From the NCBI GenBank assembly GCA_038229875.1, contig JBBROA010000014.1, positions 1 through 51,128 of the forward strand: a stretch of 51,128 bases of DNA, written 5' to 3'. The translations under genes and the position numbers were made by a program. Source of the DNA: JALYUA01 sp038229875 (GTDB lineage: Bacteria; Acidobacteriota; Thermoanaerobaculia; UBA5066; Gp7-AA6). The first letter of the stretch is position 1. Every line of letters starts with the position of its first letter. The notes beneath the pieces were generated by a model. That model was not told the DNA's origin, made no database searches, and worked only from the letters and a program-made list of their open reading frames with translations. This document shows, in pieces, positions 18,566 to 27,034 of this stretch.

Positions 18566-18644
18566 AATCCGCGGGGCTCATCGCTCGACCCGGCATGAAG
18601 CGGAACTCCCGCGGGATCAATGGTGGAGGCTCGTACTTTCGTCT

Positions 18645-19418
18645 ATGCTTGAGCGCTCACGGATGAAGGGCAAAGAGAAGGACCAGGCCGCGGCCGCGCT
18701 CGGGCGCCGGGGAGGATTGATTGGCGGCCCGCGGCGCGCGGCCGTGTTGAGCCGGCGCGAGCGCAGCGAGATCGCGTCACTTGCCGCGCGGGCCCGGTGG
18801 GATCAGACCCCGCGGACCCCGCGCAAGCGCGCCCGCAATGCCGCGCGAACCCGCAAGCGCATCGCCGCCATCGCGCTCGAGGAGTTTGCCCGCCAAGGAT
18901 TCGACGGGGCGCGGATTGAAACGATTGCCCGCCGCGCCCGCGTCAACAAGCGGCTCGTCTCCTACTACTTCGGCCGCAAGGAAGACCTGTTTCGGACTCT
19001 CATCCGGGACTTCCTCGGCGATCTCCTCGCAGCCGAACACTCCGCCCCTTCGGACGTGGCGGCGGTGCTGGCCGACTGGCAGGACCTCCTCGCCCGCAAC
19101 GGGACGTGGATCCGGCTGTCTCTCTGGGAAACCCTCCGTTTCGGGGGCGACCGGAAGCGGAGGACGCCGGATCGTCTCGAGTTCTGGCAACGCGCGGTGA
19201 CCGAGCTCACGGCGGCGCAGAAGGCCGGGCGCATCCGATGCGGCGATCCGGGACAGCTTCAGTTGACCCTCGTCGCCGTCGTCATGTTTCCGTTCCTGCT
19301 CCCGCAGATGTGCGCCCAGATCACGGGCCGCCTCCCGTCCGAGCCCGAGTTTCTCCGTGAGCGCGCGGCGTCTCTGCGGTCTCTCGCGGAATGGCTGGAA
19401 CCCCGCCCGCCGGAATGA
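18645..19418 (+). CDS. TetR-family regulator with an N-terminal GGxxRA/ERSEIAxxAAxxRW motif
   Basis: The helix-turn-helix (RIAAIALEEFARQGFDGARIETIARRARVNKRLVSYYFGRKEDLF) lies near residues 71-115 and is followed by an all-helical ligand domain, as in TetR regulators. Before it sits an unusual 60-residue extension, LGRRGGLIGGPRRAAVLSRRERSEIASLAARARW, which resembles a short motif otherwise known to me in small stand-alone bacterial proteins. An ATG at 18663 is an alternative start and keeps the motif. Neither start has a strong ribosome site. It is divergent from the CPBP protease, a plausible target. Confidence 0.82.
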   Translation: MLERSRMKGKEKDQAAAALGRRGGLIGGPRRAAVLSRRERSEIASLAARARWDQTPRTPRKRARNAARTRKRIAAIALEEFARQGFDGARIETIARRARVNKRLVSYYFGRKEDLFRTLIRDFLGDLLAAEHSAPSDVAAVLADWQDLLARNGTWIRLSLWETLRFGGDRKRRTPDRLEFWQRAVTELTAAQKAGRIRCGDPGQLQLTLVAVVMFPFLLPQMCAQITGRLPSEPEFLRERAASLRSLAEWLEPRPPE

Positions 19419-19436
19419 ATCTGCCGCTGCGCGCGG

Positions 19437-19712
19437 TCAGACGAGGAGCGCGAACACCCCGGACCAGAAGCCGAGCGCCGCGCAGGATTCGATCATCTCC
19501 CTCGCGCCATCTTCGCGGGTGCGCCAGAGGAGGATCGCGCCGAGAACCGCCGATGCCCCGCACGCGCCGACGAAAAGCTGGAGGTGCCGTTCGGGCGGCC
19601 ATCCGCCGGGCGCTGACCGGCGGAGGATCTCCGCCGACCCGATAAGCCACGCCGCACACAGGAATCTCAAGCCGAACCGCCCGGACGTCTCGAGCCGCGC
19701 CACGAGGAGCAT
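19437..19712 (-). CDS. Small membrane protein, paralogue A
   Basis: The ATG follows GGAGGATCG, a strong ribosome site, so the longer frame upstream is rejected. The 91 residues hold about three hydrophobic segments: RFLCAAWLIGSAEIL, LFVGACGASAVLGAILLW and CAALGFWSGVFALLV. The sequence is clearly related to the next minus-strand gene (both carry RFLCAAW, then GSAEILRR or GAIEIVRR, ILLWR or VILWR, and a final FW/LWSG-type helix). I recognise no named family. It is convergent with the TetR gene, 18 bp away. Confidence 0.7.
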   Translation of the reverse strand: MLLVARLETSGRFGLRFLCAAWLIGSAEILRRSAPGGWPPERHLQLFVGACGASAVLGAILLWRTREDGAREMIESCAALGFWSGVFALLV

Positions 19713-19804
19713 CGATCCTCCAGAGCGCCATTGAACCGGCGAGCGCCGACAGATGGTGTCCGAGCCGAAAAGAGGCCACGGGCGCGGCGCAAGACGCGGC
19801 TCGC

Positions 19805-20083
19805 TAGCAGCCCGTGGAAAAAGGGTGTGGGATGGCGTTGCGAGCGCCGCGGGGCCGGCTGGGAGGCGACGCGACGAAGGCGATGCTGTTCGCATCGGGG
19901 CGGAGCGTCAACGATGCAGACGGCCCCGCGCCGCCGCAACCCGCAGGGCGGTCGGGCTTTTGCTCGGCGTTACGCCAAGAAGAGACCCTGACCGACAATG
20001 CAGGAGGAAAGTCTGGGTGGCGCCTGTCGCCGATTGCAAAAGCCCGTACGCGACACCCGCATCCATTTTTCCACGGGCTGCTA
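19805..20083. mobile_element. 279-bp element with perfect 18-bp terminal inverted repeats and nested palindromes (MITE-like)
   Basis: The ends are TAGCAGCCCGTGGAAAAA (19805-19822) and its exact reverse complement at 20066-20083. If the outer TA pairs are target duplications, the repeat starts at GCAGCCC. Inside are further perfect pairs: GCGGGGCCG (about 19848) with CGGCCCCGC (19921); CGATGC with GCATCG around 19881-19897; GACGC with GCGTC; and CGGGCTTTTGC-TCGGCG (19953) with CGCCGA-TT-GCAAAAGCCCG (to 20046). No transposase is encoded. The right end supplies the TAG stop of the adjacent minus-strand gene. It may be a non-autonomous transposable element or a structured RNA. Confidence 0.8.
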
Positions 20084-20401
20084 TGGAAGGAGAGCGACCA
20101 TCCCCGTCCAGAGTCCGATCATCGCCGAGAGCTCCAGGACCTCCCGGACGGGGCTCGCGCGCGAACGCCAGAGGATCACGATGCCGAGCGCGGCCATCGA
20201 AGCGAGCGCGAGAACCGCCCCGGAGGTACGCCGGTCGAGCCCGCCCGCGAGGCCCGTCCCGCGCCGGACGATCTCGATCGCGCCGACGAACCACGCCGCG
20301 CACAGGAAGCGGAACGTCAGGCGCGCGAACCCGCGGAGCCACCCGCCGAAGCGGTCGAGGTCCGCAGGGCCGGGTGATGTCGACCTCGTTCTGTCGGTCA
20401 T
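20081..20401 (-). CDS. Small membrane protein, paralogue B
   Basis: The 106-residue frame begins MTDRTRSTSPGPADLDRFGG and then aligns with paralogue A: RFLCAAWFVGAIEIVRR, a middle helix LALASMAALGIVILWRSR, and the terminal helix ELSAMIGLWTGMVALLP. Neither the ATG at 20401 nor a GTG at 20422 has a clear ribosome site. Its stop codon lies in the terminal inverted repeat of the neighbouring 279-bp element, so its original C-terminus may have been altered slightly. The function is unknown; a tandem duplication with paralogue A is likely. Confidence 0.65.
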   Translation of the reverse strand: MTDRTRSTSPGPADLDRFGGWLRGFARLTFRFLCAAWFVGAIEIVRRGTGLAGGLDRRTSGAVLALASMAALGIVILWRSRASPVREVLELSAMIGLWTGMVALLP

Positions 20402-20484
20402 GGCGAAAACGAAATTATCCACCCGCCGGGCGAAGCGGCCTGGAGAGGGGAACCAGGTGAGACGGGAATGACACCGGTAGACTC

Positions 20485-21633
20485 ATGGGGATGCGAAAAT
20501 TTCCGCTTCTGTCTCTGTCTCTGGCAGTTCTGACGTTCGCGGCCGCGGGTGCTCTTCCCGCTCCGGTCGCCGCGGCTCCGAATCTGGTCGGGTTCCGGGT
20601 GATCGAGCGGCTCGACGCCGCCCGGACGTCGCCGCAGTTTCCGAAGGGGCGCCCGATCCAGATCGCGTTCTGGTATCCCTCCGCCTCGGCCTATCCGCTG
20701 CTGACTTACCGCGACTACTGTCTGCTGTCTGCGCGCGAGACTTCGTTTGCGGCCTCGACCCCCGCGTCCGAGGAGCAGGCGCTCTCCCAGTTTCGCGCCT
20801 TCCTCGCCTCCGCCGCAGTGAAGGCGCCGGAGGCGGAAGCGCTCCTTGCGACCCGGATGCACGCCGCGCGCGACGCGGCCCCCGTTCCGGGACGCGCTCC
20901 TCTCGTCTTGATCGCGCAAGGAAACGATCAGTCCGCGCACGACCAGGCCTTCCTCGCGGAGCTTCTCGCCGCGCGCGGGTTCGCCGTCGCGAGCGTTCCG
21001 TCGCAGGCGCGGATCGGCGGACGCATGCAGAGCGAGCAGGAGATTCCGGCGCAGGCGCTCGACCAGGCGGCCGACCTTGCGTTTGCGCTGCGCGCGGTCC
21101 GCGCAGAACCGAATGTGCGGCCCGGGCGCTACGGGCTCGTCGGGCACAGCTTCGGCGCGCGATCGGCTCTGCTCCTCGCGATGCGCGATACCGACGCCGC
21201 CGCGCTCGTGAGCCTCGACGGCGGGATCGGGGGCGCGTCCGGGAAGGGGATCTTCGAGAAGACCCGGGGCTTCGACAGGGAGGCGGCGGTCGCGCCGATC
21301 CTCCACCTCTACGAGACCGGGGATCGCTTTATGGTCTCGGACCTGACCCCTCTGCGCGCTCTCCCGCGTTCCAACCGGTGGCTCGTGCGGGTGGACGGCA
21401 TGCGGCACGTCCACTTTTCGAGCATGGGGGTTCTCGCGCCGGTCGCGCCGTCGCTCGCGGCCGTCACGTCGGCCGACGCGAGGACGACGGACGCCTGGAA
21501 TGCGGTGGCCGCCGCGACCGCGAGCTTCCTGGAACGATTCGTCGCGTCGCCGCCAGCGGGTCAGGCCGCTCGCACGTGGACGGTTCCGGCGTCGCGATTG
21601 CTTCACCCGGCCGAGGTCCTCGGCAGGCGTTAG
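20485..21633 (+). CDS. Secreted alpha/beta hydrolase
   Basis: A signal peptide (about residues 1-30: FPLLSLSLAVLTFAAAGALPAPVAAA) precedes an alpha/beta-hydrolase fold. The nucleophile elbow is GHSFGAR with Ser222, an acid may lie in the YETGDRF region, and the histidine is probably in GMRHVHFS. The early PIQIAFWYPSAS segment resembles dienelactone-hydrolase or PAF-acetylhydrolase-like proteins. The substrate is unknown. An ATG two codons later (20491) is an alternative start. It is followed 3 bp later by the DUF1206-like gene. Confidence 0.78.
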   Translation: MGMRKFPLLSLSLAVLTFAAAGALPAPVAAAPNLVGFRVIERLDAARTSPQFPKGRPIQIAFWYPSASAYPLLTYRDYCLLSARETSFAASTPASEEQALSQFRAFLASAAVKAPEAEALLATRMHAARDAAPVPGRAPLVLIAQGNDQSAHDQAFLAELLAARGFAVASVPSQARIGGRMQSEQEIPAQALDQAADLAFALRAVRAEPNVRPGRYGLVGHSFGARSALLLAMRDTDAAALVSLDGGIGGASGKGIFEKTRGFDREAAVAPILHLYETGDRFMVSDLTPLRALPRSNRWLVRVDGMRHVHFSSMGVLAPVAPSLAAVTSADARTTDAWNAVAAATASFLERFVASPPAGQAARTWTVPASRLLHPAEVLGRR

Positions 21634-21636
21634 AGG

Positions 21637-22401
21637 TTGGCGAGACACCCTCTCCGCACGATCCTGATCCGGGTCGGGTACGCCGCGCTCGGAGCGGTGT
21701 ACGTCACCCTCGGGCTGCTCGCGTTCCTGATCGCCTTCGACGGCGGCCAGGTGCGTGCGCGCGGCTTCGGAGCGGCATTCCGGCTGCTGCTCCTGCATCC
21801 GCAGGGCCCCACGATCCTGGTCGGCATCGCCGGGGGACTCGTCGCGTTCACCGTCGCGCGGTTCATGCAAGCCGCGGATGGCGGGCGCGGGGCGTTCGCC
21901 CGGCTGATCTCGTTCGTCGACGCCATCGGCCACGCCGTGATGGGCTGGCTCGCCCTGCGCCTGCTCCTTCACCGCCGCGGGATCGGCCCACGGCCCGCGC
22001 TCGCCTGGCTCCTCTCCCAAAGCTGGGGACCGCGAACGCTCGAGATCGCAGGGGCGGTCGTTATGGTCATCGGAGCAGTGCAGGTGTGGCAGGGACTCTC
22101 GGGACGGCTTCCGCAGCGGCTCCCCCGGGGCGGGAAATTGAAAAGCGCCACCTCGGTCGCGGTGCGGGTGGGCCGCTTCGGCTACGCGGTGCGCGGGATC
22201 GTCTCGGGGATCATCGGCTGGTTCCTGATCCGAACCGCACACGATCTCGATCCCCGCGCGTACCGGGACATCGGCGGCGCCCTCGAAGTGATCGAGAACA
22301 TGCGGTTCGGAGTTCCACTGCTGGCCCTCGCCGGAGCAGGGCTCGTCGCCTACGGCGGATACCTTCTCCTCCTCGGCCTCTTCCAACCGAAAGTGCAATA
22401 G
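21637..22401 (+). CDS. DUF1206-like multi-pass membrane protein
   Basis: The 254 residues form three similar two-helix units, each starting with a glycine-rich RVGYAALGAVYVTLGLLA-type helix, as in the DUF1206 family. The third copy reads RVGRFGYAVRGIVSGIIGWFLI, then FGVPLLALAGAGLVAYGGYLL. The function of the family is unknown. The TTG start, 3 bp after the upstream stop with GAGG just before it, is tentative. It is probably co-transcribed with the hydrolase. Confidence 0.75.
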   Translation: MARHPLRTILIRVGYAALGAVYVTLGLLAFLIAFDGGQVRARGFGAAFRLLLLHPQGPTILVGIAGGLVAFTVARFMQAADGGRGAFARLISFVDAIGHAVMGWLALRLLLHRRGIGPRPALAWLLSQSWGPRTLEIAGAVVMVIGAVQVWQGLSGRLPQRLPRGGKLKSATSVAVRVGRFGYAVRGIVSGIIGWFLIRTAHDLDPRAYRDIGGALEVIENMRFGVPLLALAGAGLVAYGGYLLLLGLFQPKVQ

Positions 22402-22553
22402 CGCAACGTCGCCTCGCGTCCCATTCCGGAAATGGCCTGTGGGTTCAAGATCCGGGGCAGACGGAACTCCTGGGGCTTCTGCCCTAACGCTAGAATCCCC
22501 TTCCCGGCGGCTACGCGAGCGGCGGGAACCCGACAACAGGAGGAAGAAGCCCC

Positions 22554-25500
22554 ATGTGGATCGTCCGGCTGGCGCTGCGCCGCCCCTACACGTTCGTGGT
22601 GCTGACGCTGGTGATCCTGATCCTCGGGCCGATCGTCATCCTCCGCACTCCCACGGACATCTTCCCGAACATCAACATCCCGGTCGTCAGCGTCGTCTGG
22701 AGCTACGGCGGGCTGTCCGCTCCCGAGATGGGAAACCGGATCGTGTCGGGATACGAGCGCGGCCTGACCACAACGGTCAACGACATCGAGCACATCGAGT
22801 CCCAGACGCTCTCGGGGATCTCGGTCGTGAAGATCTTCTTCCGCCCGGGAGCGAAGATCGAGGCGGCGGTCGCTCAGGTGACCGCGTTCTCCCAGACGTC
22901 GGTTCGGTCGATGCCGCCCGGGACGAACCCGCCGTTCATCATCACGTACAACGCGTCGAGCGTGCCCGTCCTGCAGCTCGCACTTTCCGGGCCGGGCCTG
23001 ACCGAGCAACAGCTTTTCGATTTCGGAAACAACTACATCCGCACGCAGCTTGCGACGGTGCAGGGCGCGGCGATCCCGTTCCCGTACGGCGGCAAACAGC
23101 GGCAGATCCAGATCGATCTCGACCTCGCCGCACTACAGGCGAAGGGCCTCGGGCCGACCGACGTCGTCAACGCGATCAGTGCGCAGAATCTGATCCTGCC
23201 GTCCGGGACCTCGAAGATCGGGAACTTCGAGTACTCGGTCGAGATGAACAGCAGCCCGACCAGCATTCAGGGGTTGAACGACATCCCGATCCGGAGCGCG
23301 AACGGATCGACGATCTTCATCCGGGACGTCGCCCAGGTCCGCGACGGTTACCCGCCCCAGACGAACATCGTCCGCGTCGCAGGACAGCGCGCCTCGCTCC
23401 TGACGATCATGAAGACCGGAACGGCCTCCACGCTGGACATCATCGCGAGGGTGCGGGAAGAGCTCCCGAAGATTGCCTCCGGCCTGCCTCCCGAGCTCAA
23501 AGTCTCCCCGCTGAACGACCAGTCGCTCTTTGTTCGCGCGTCCATAAACGGCGTGGCTCGCGAGGCGATCATCGCGGCGTGTCTCACGGGATTGATGATC
23601 CTGATCTTCCTGGGAAGCTGGCGGAGCACCGTCATCATCGCCGTGTCGATCCCGCTGTCGATCCTCTGCTCGATCCTCTTGATGGCCGCTCTCGGCGAGA
23701 CGATCAACATCATGACGCTCGGAGGACTGGCTCTCGCCGTGGGTATTCTGGTCGACGACGCGACGGTCGAGATCGAGAACATCAACCGGAATCTCGAGCA
23801 GGGCAAGGAGACGGAGCAGGCGATCCTCGACGGCGCATCGCAGATTGCGATCCCGGCGTTCGTCTCGACGCTCGCGATCTGCATCGTGTTCGTCCCGATG
23901 TTTTTTCTCACCGGAGTCGCGCGCTATCTCTTCGTGCCGCTCGCGGAAGCGGTCGTCTTCGCGATGCTCGCGTCGTACTTTCTGTCGCGGACGCTCGTCC
24001 CGACGATGGCGAAATACCTCCTGAAGCGTCACGAGCCGGGTGTCCACGAGACGAGCGGCTCGAACGTCTTCAGCCGGATGCAGAAGTCCTTCGAAGAGAA
24101 GTTCGAGCGGCTCCGCGACGGCTATCTGGGGGTCCTCGCGCTCAGTCTCGAGCACCGGAAGGGATTCCTGCTTACGTTCTTCGTCTCCTGCGCCGCGTCC
24201 GTCGTCCTGCTCTACCCGTGGCTCGGCCAGGATTTCTTCCCTGCGGTCGACGCCGGACAGCTGAAACTCCATCTGCGGGCGAGGACCGGAACCCGCATCG
24301 AAGAGACCGCCCGGCTGTGCGACCAGATCGACGGTGTGATCCGCGAAGTGATCGGGCCCAAGGAAATGGGGACGCTCATCGACAACATCGGCGTGCCGTA
24401 CAGCGGCTTGAATCTCTCGTACAGCAATTCCGCGCCGGTCGGCCCAGCGGACGCGGACATTCTGGTCTCGCTCCAGGAACACCACCGCCCGACCGCGGAA
24501 GTCATCCAGGAGCTTCGCGCGAAGCTGACCCATGGCTTTCCGGGCGTCACTTTCTACTTTCTGCCGGTCGACATCGTCAGCCAGATCCTGAACTTCGGAC
24601 TGCCGGCCCCGATCGACGTGCAGGTGATCGGCCGGAATCTGGAGGGGAACCGGGCGTTCGCGGAGAAGTTGATGGAGAAGATCCGGTACGTCCCCGGGCT
24701 CGTCGACCTCCGCATCCAGCAGCCGTTCGACTCGCCGCGCCTCTTCATGTCGGTCGATCGGGTGCGCGCTCAGCAGGTGGGCTATACCCAGCGCGACGTT
24801 GCGGCGAACCTCCTCGTTGCGCTCTCCGGCAGCTCGCAGACCTCGCCGACGTTCTGGCTGGACCCGAAGAGCGGCGTCAGCTACAACGTCGCGGTGCAGT
24901 CCCCGCAGTACCGCATCAGCTCGCTGGCGGACCTCGGGAACATTCCTATCAGCAACTCCACGGGCCGCGCGCCGCAGATCATGGGGAACCTCGCGACGAT
25001 CACCCGCGGGTCCCAGCTCGGCAGCATCTCGCACTACAACGCGCAGCCGGTGATCGACATCTACGGAGCCGTCGACCGGACGGACCTCGGCAGCGTCGCG
25101 AAACCGGTCAACCGGATCGTCGAAGCGGCGAAGAAGGACCTCCCCCGAGGATCGGAGATCGTGGTCCGCGGGCAGGCCGAGACGATGCGCACATCCTTCA
25201 ACGGGCTGCTCGCGGGTCTCGTTTTATCGATCGTGCTCGTCTACCTGCTGATCGTCGTCAACTTCCAGTCGTGGCTGGACCCCTTCATCATCATCTCCGC
25301 GCGGCCCGCTGCGATCGCGGGCATTGTCTGGATGCTCTTCTTGTTGCACACGACCATGAGCGTCCCGGCCCTGACGGGCTCGATCATGTGCATGGGTGTC
25401 GCGACCGCGAACAGCATCCTGGTCGTCAGCTTCGCGAAGGAACAGATGGAGGAGGGGAAGAGCGCCCTCGAGGCCGCCTTAAACGCGGGGTTCACGCGCT

Positions 25501-25700
25501 TCCGCCCCGTCCTCATGACCGCGCTCGCGATGATCATCGGCATGGTCCCGATGGCGCTCGGAATGGGCGAGGGCGGCGAACAGAACGCGCCGCTCGGCCG
25601 CGCGGTGATCGGCGGTCTCCTGCTCGCCACGACCGCCACGCTGTTCTTCGTGCCCGCGTTCTTCAGCTTCCTCCACGGCCGGAGGGCCGCCCGTGGCTGA
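22554..25700 (+). CDS. RND-family efflux transporter (AcrB/HAE1-like permease)
   Basis: The ATG follows ACAGGAGGAAG. The 1048-residue protein has the usual twelve-helix RND plan with two large periplasmic loops: an N-terminal helix with TPTDIFPNINIPVVSV, TM4 with the acidic pair in GILVDDATVEIENINRNL, and the second-half helices NSILVVSFAKEQMEEG and FRPVLMTALAMIIGMVPMALGMGEGG. It should export hydrophobic or amphiphilic compounds using proton flow. The fusion-protein gene follows and overlaps by 8 bp. No outer-membrane factor is adjacent, so a TolC-like partner must be encoded elsewhere. Confidence 0.95.
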   Translation: MWIVRLALRRPYTFVVLTLVILILGPIVILRTPTDIFPNINIPVVSVVWSYGGLSAPEMGNRIVSGYERGLTTTVNDIEHIESQTLSGISVVKIFFRPGAKIEAAVAQVTAFSQTSVRSMPPGTNPPFIITYNASSVPVLQLALSGPGLTEQQLFDFGNNYIRTQLATVQGAAIPFPYGGKQRQIQIDLDLAALQAKGLGPTDVVNAISAQNLILPSGTSKIGNFEYSVEMNSSPTSIQGLNDIPIRSANGSTIFIRDVAQVRDGYPPQTNIVRVAGQRASLLTIMKTGTASTLDIIARVREELPKIASGLPPELKVSPLNDQSLFVRASINGVAREAIIAACLTGLMILIFLGSWRSTVIIAVSIPLSILCSILLMAALGETINIMTLGGLALAVGILVDDATVEIENINRNLEQGKETEQAILDGASQIAIPAFVSTLAICIVFVPMFFLTGVARYLFVPLAEAVVFAMLASYFLSRTLVPTMAKYLLKRHEPGVHETSGSNVFSRMQKSFEEKFERLRDGYLGVLALSLEHRKGFLLTFFVSCAASVVLLYPWLGQDFFPAVDAGQLKLHLRARTGTRIEETARLCDQIDGVIREVIGPKEMGTLIDNIGVPYSGLNLSYSNSAPVGPADADILVSLQEHHRPTAEVIQELRAKLTHGFPGVTFYFLPVDIVSQILNFGLPAPIDVQVIGRNLEGNRAFAEKLMEKIRYVPGLVDLRIQQPFDSPRLFMSVDRVRAQQVGYTQRDVAANLLVALSGSSQTSPTFWLDPKSGVSYNVAVQSPQYRISSLADLGNIPISNSTGRAPQIMGNLATITRGSQLGSISHYNAQPVIDIYGAVDRTDLGSVAKPVNRIVEAAKKDLPRGSEIVVRGQAETMRTSFNGLLAGLVLSIVLVYLLIVVNFQSWLDPFIIISARPAAIAGIVWMLFLLHTTMSVPALTGSIMCMGVATANSILVVSFAKEQMEEGKSALEAALNAGFTRFRPVLMTALAMIIGMVPMALGMGEGGEQNAPLGRAVIGGLLLATTATLFFVPAFFSFLHGRRAARG

Positions 25701-26937
25701 CGCCCGCGACCGTCCCCACGCGGCGCCCGCCGAGAGCCACGTCAGCCACGTCGCCGTCGACGCTCCCCAGGGGCCTCCTCCGCGGGTCTCGCGCAAGCGC
25801 GTGCGAAGCGCCATCTTCGGAATCGGGGCCGCGGCCCTGATCCTCGCGGGCTTCGGAATCGCCACGCGGGTCCACTCGCGCAACACCTTGAAGAACGACG
25901 CTCAGAAGACGGCCGCGCCGATCGTCTCGGTGTTCGAGCCCGAGCGCGGCGCTCCGATGCAGGAGTTCCTCCTTCCGGGAACGGCGCAGGCTTTCACGGA
26001 CGCTCCGATCTACGCGCGCACGACCGGGTACATGAAGAAGTGGTACGCGGACATCGGGGCGCGCGTCCGAAAGGGCCAGCTCCTCGCCGAGATCGACTCG
26101 CCGGAAATCGAGCAGCAGCTCCAGCAGGCGAAGGCGGACCTCGGTTCGGCCGAGGCGAACGAGCGGCTCGCGAAGCTCACGGGCGACCGGTACTCGGAGC
26201 TCGCGAAGACGGACTCCGTCTCGAAGCAGGAAGTCGACAACGCCTCGGGGGGCCTGGCCGCGCGGCATGCCGCGACCGAGTCCGCGCGCGCCAACGTGCG
26301 TCGGCTCCAGCAGATGGTCGGCTTCGAGCGTATCGAAGCGCCCTTTGACGGCGTCATCACAGCGAGAAACGCCAACGTCGGCCAACTCGTCGATGCCGGC
26401 ACGGGCGGAGGACCCGGCCGCGAGCTCTTCCACATCGCGACCCTCGACCGCCTGCGCGTCTTCATCGGCGTCCCGCAGACGGGGTCGGCGGCGGCGATGC
26501 CCGGCCTGCCCGTCGAGGTGGACGTCGCGGAACGTCCCGGCGTCCGGCTACCCGGCAAGATCGTCCGCAATTCGAACGCGATCGACCCCGCCACCCGCAC
26601 GATGCTCGTCGAGATCGATCTCGAGAACCGGGACGGGGCGATCCTGCCCGGCGCGGCGGTGCAGGTGCACCTGAAGCTCGCGGGAGGCGCGCCGACCCTC
26701 CTCCTCCCCGTGAGCGCCCTCATGTTCCGCTCGGAAGGCCCGCGCGTCGCGACGGTCGTCTCTGGAAACCGCGCTTCTCTCGTGCCCGTCACGATCGGCC
26801 GCGACTACGGCAACAAGGTGGAGGTCACGTCCGGCTTGAAGCCCGGCGCCGCGGTCATCGACGGCCCGCCGGACTCGCTCATCGAGGGCCAGCAGGTCCA
26901 GGTCATGCGCCGGCCTCCGTCCACGCCGCACTCCTGA
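25693..26937 (+). CDS. RND efflux periplasmic adaptor (membrane fusion protein)
   Basis: This is the HlyD/AcrA-type partner of the upstream permease. The GTG start overlaps the permease end. After a cytoplasmic tail comes a single membrane segment (IFGIGAAALILAGFGIATRV, near residues 36-55). Next are the barrel-sandwich half GYMKKWYADIGARVRKGQLLAEIDSPE, a coiled-coil hairpin rich in Gln, Ala and Glu, the second lipoyl half (RIEAPFDGVITARNANVGQLV), and beta-barrel and membrane-proximal domains. The order permease then adaptor is the reverse of acrAB. Confidence 0.92.
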   Translation: MADARDRPHAAPAESHVSHVAVDAPQGPPPRVSRKRVRSAIFGIGAAALILAGFGIATRVHSRNTLKNDAQKTAAPIVSVFEPERGAPMQEFLLPGTAQAFTDAPIYARTTGYMKKWYADIGARVRKGQLLAEIDSPEIEQQLQQAKADLGSAEANERLAKLTGDRYSELAKTDSVSKQEVDNASGGLAARHAATESARANVRRLQQMVGFERIEAPFDGVITARNANVGQLVDAGTGGGPGRELFHIATLDRLRVFIGVPQTGSAAAMPGLPVEVDVAERPGVRLPGKIVRNSNAIDPATRTMLVEIDLENRDGAILPGAAVQVHLKLAGGAPTLLLPVSALMFRSEGPRVATVVSGNRASLVPVTIGRDYGNKVEVTSGLKPGAAVIDGPPDSLIEGQQVQVMRRPPSTPHS

Positions 26938-26984
26938 CCCGTCCCGACTTTCGGGGGGACGTTCCGTAATTCTTTTCGCGCGCC

Positions 26985-27011
26985 TGTCGATTTCGGCCGT
27001 CCCCGTTCGAC
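26985..27011 (+). promoter_or_regulatory. Candidate ECF42 promoter
   Basis: TGTCGA at 26985-26990, 17 bp, then CGAC at 27008-27011. As I recall the published ECF42 work in Streptomyces venezuelae, that group recognises TGTCGA at -35 and CG(A/T)C at -10. The site lies 23 bp before the ATG of the DGPF/YCII gene, whose downstream partner encodes an ECF42-type sigma factor, so autoregulation is likely. The match is visible; its use is inferred. Confidence 0.6.
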
Positions 27012-27034
27012 TGACTGCAAAAGGGGGAGACACC

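Noticed and set aside
20398..22536. 712-codon minus-strand frame opposite the hydrolase and DUF1206-like genes
   Set aside because: Its composition is typical of an antisense shadow, and it also spans an intergenic gap and the start of paralogue B.
22439..25840. 1133-codon + strand frame overlapping the RND permease
   Set aside because: It is in another frame from the permease, which has unambiguous RND motifs throughout.
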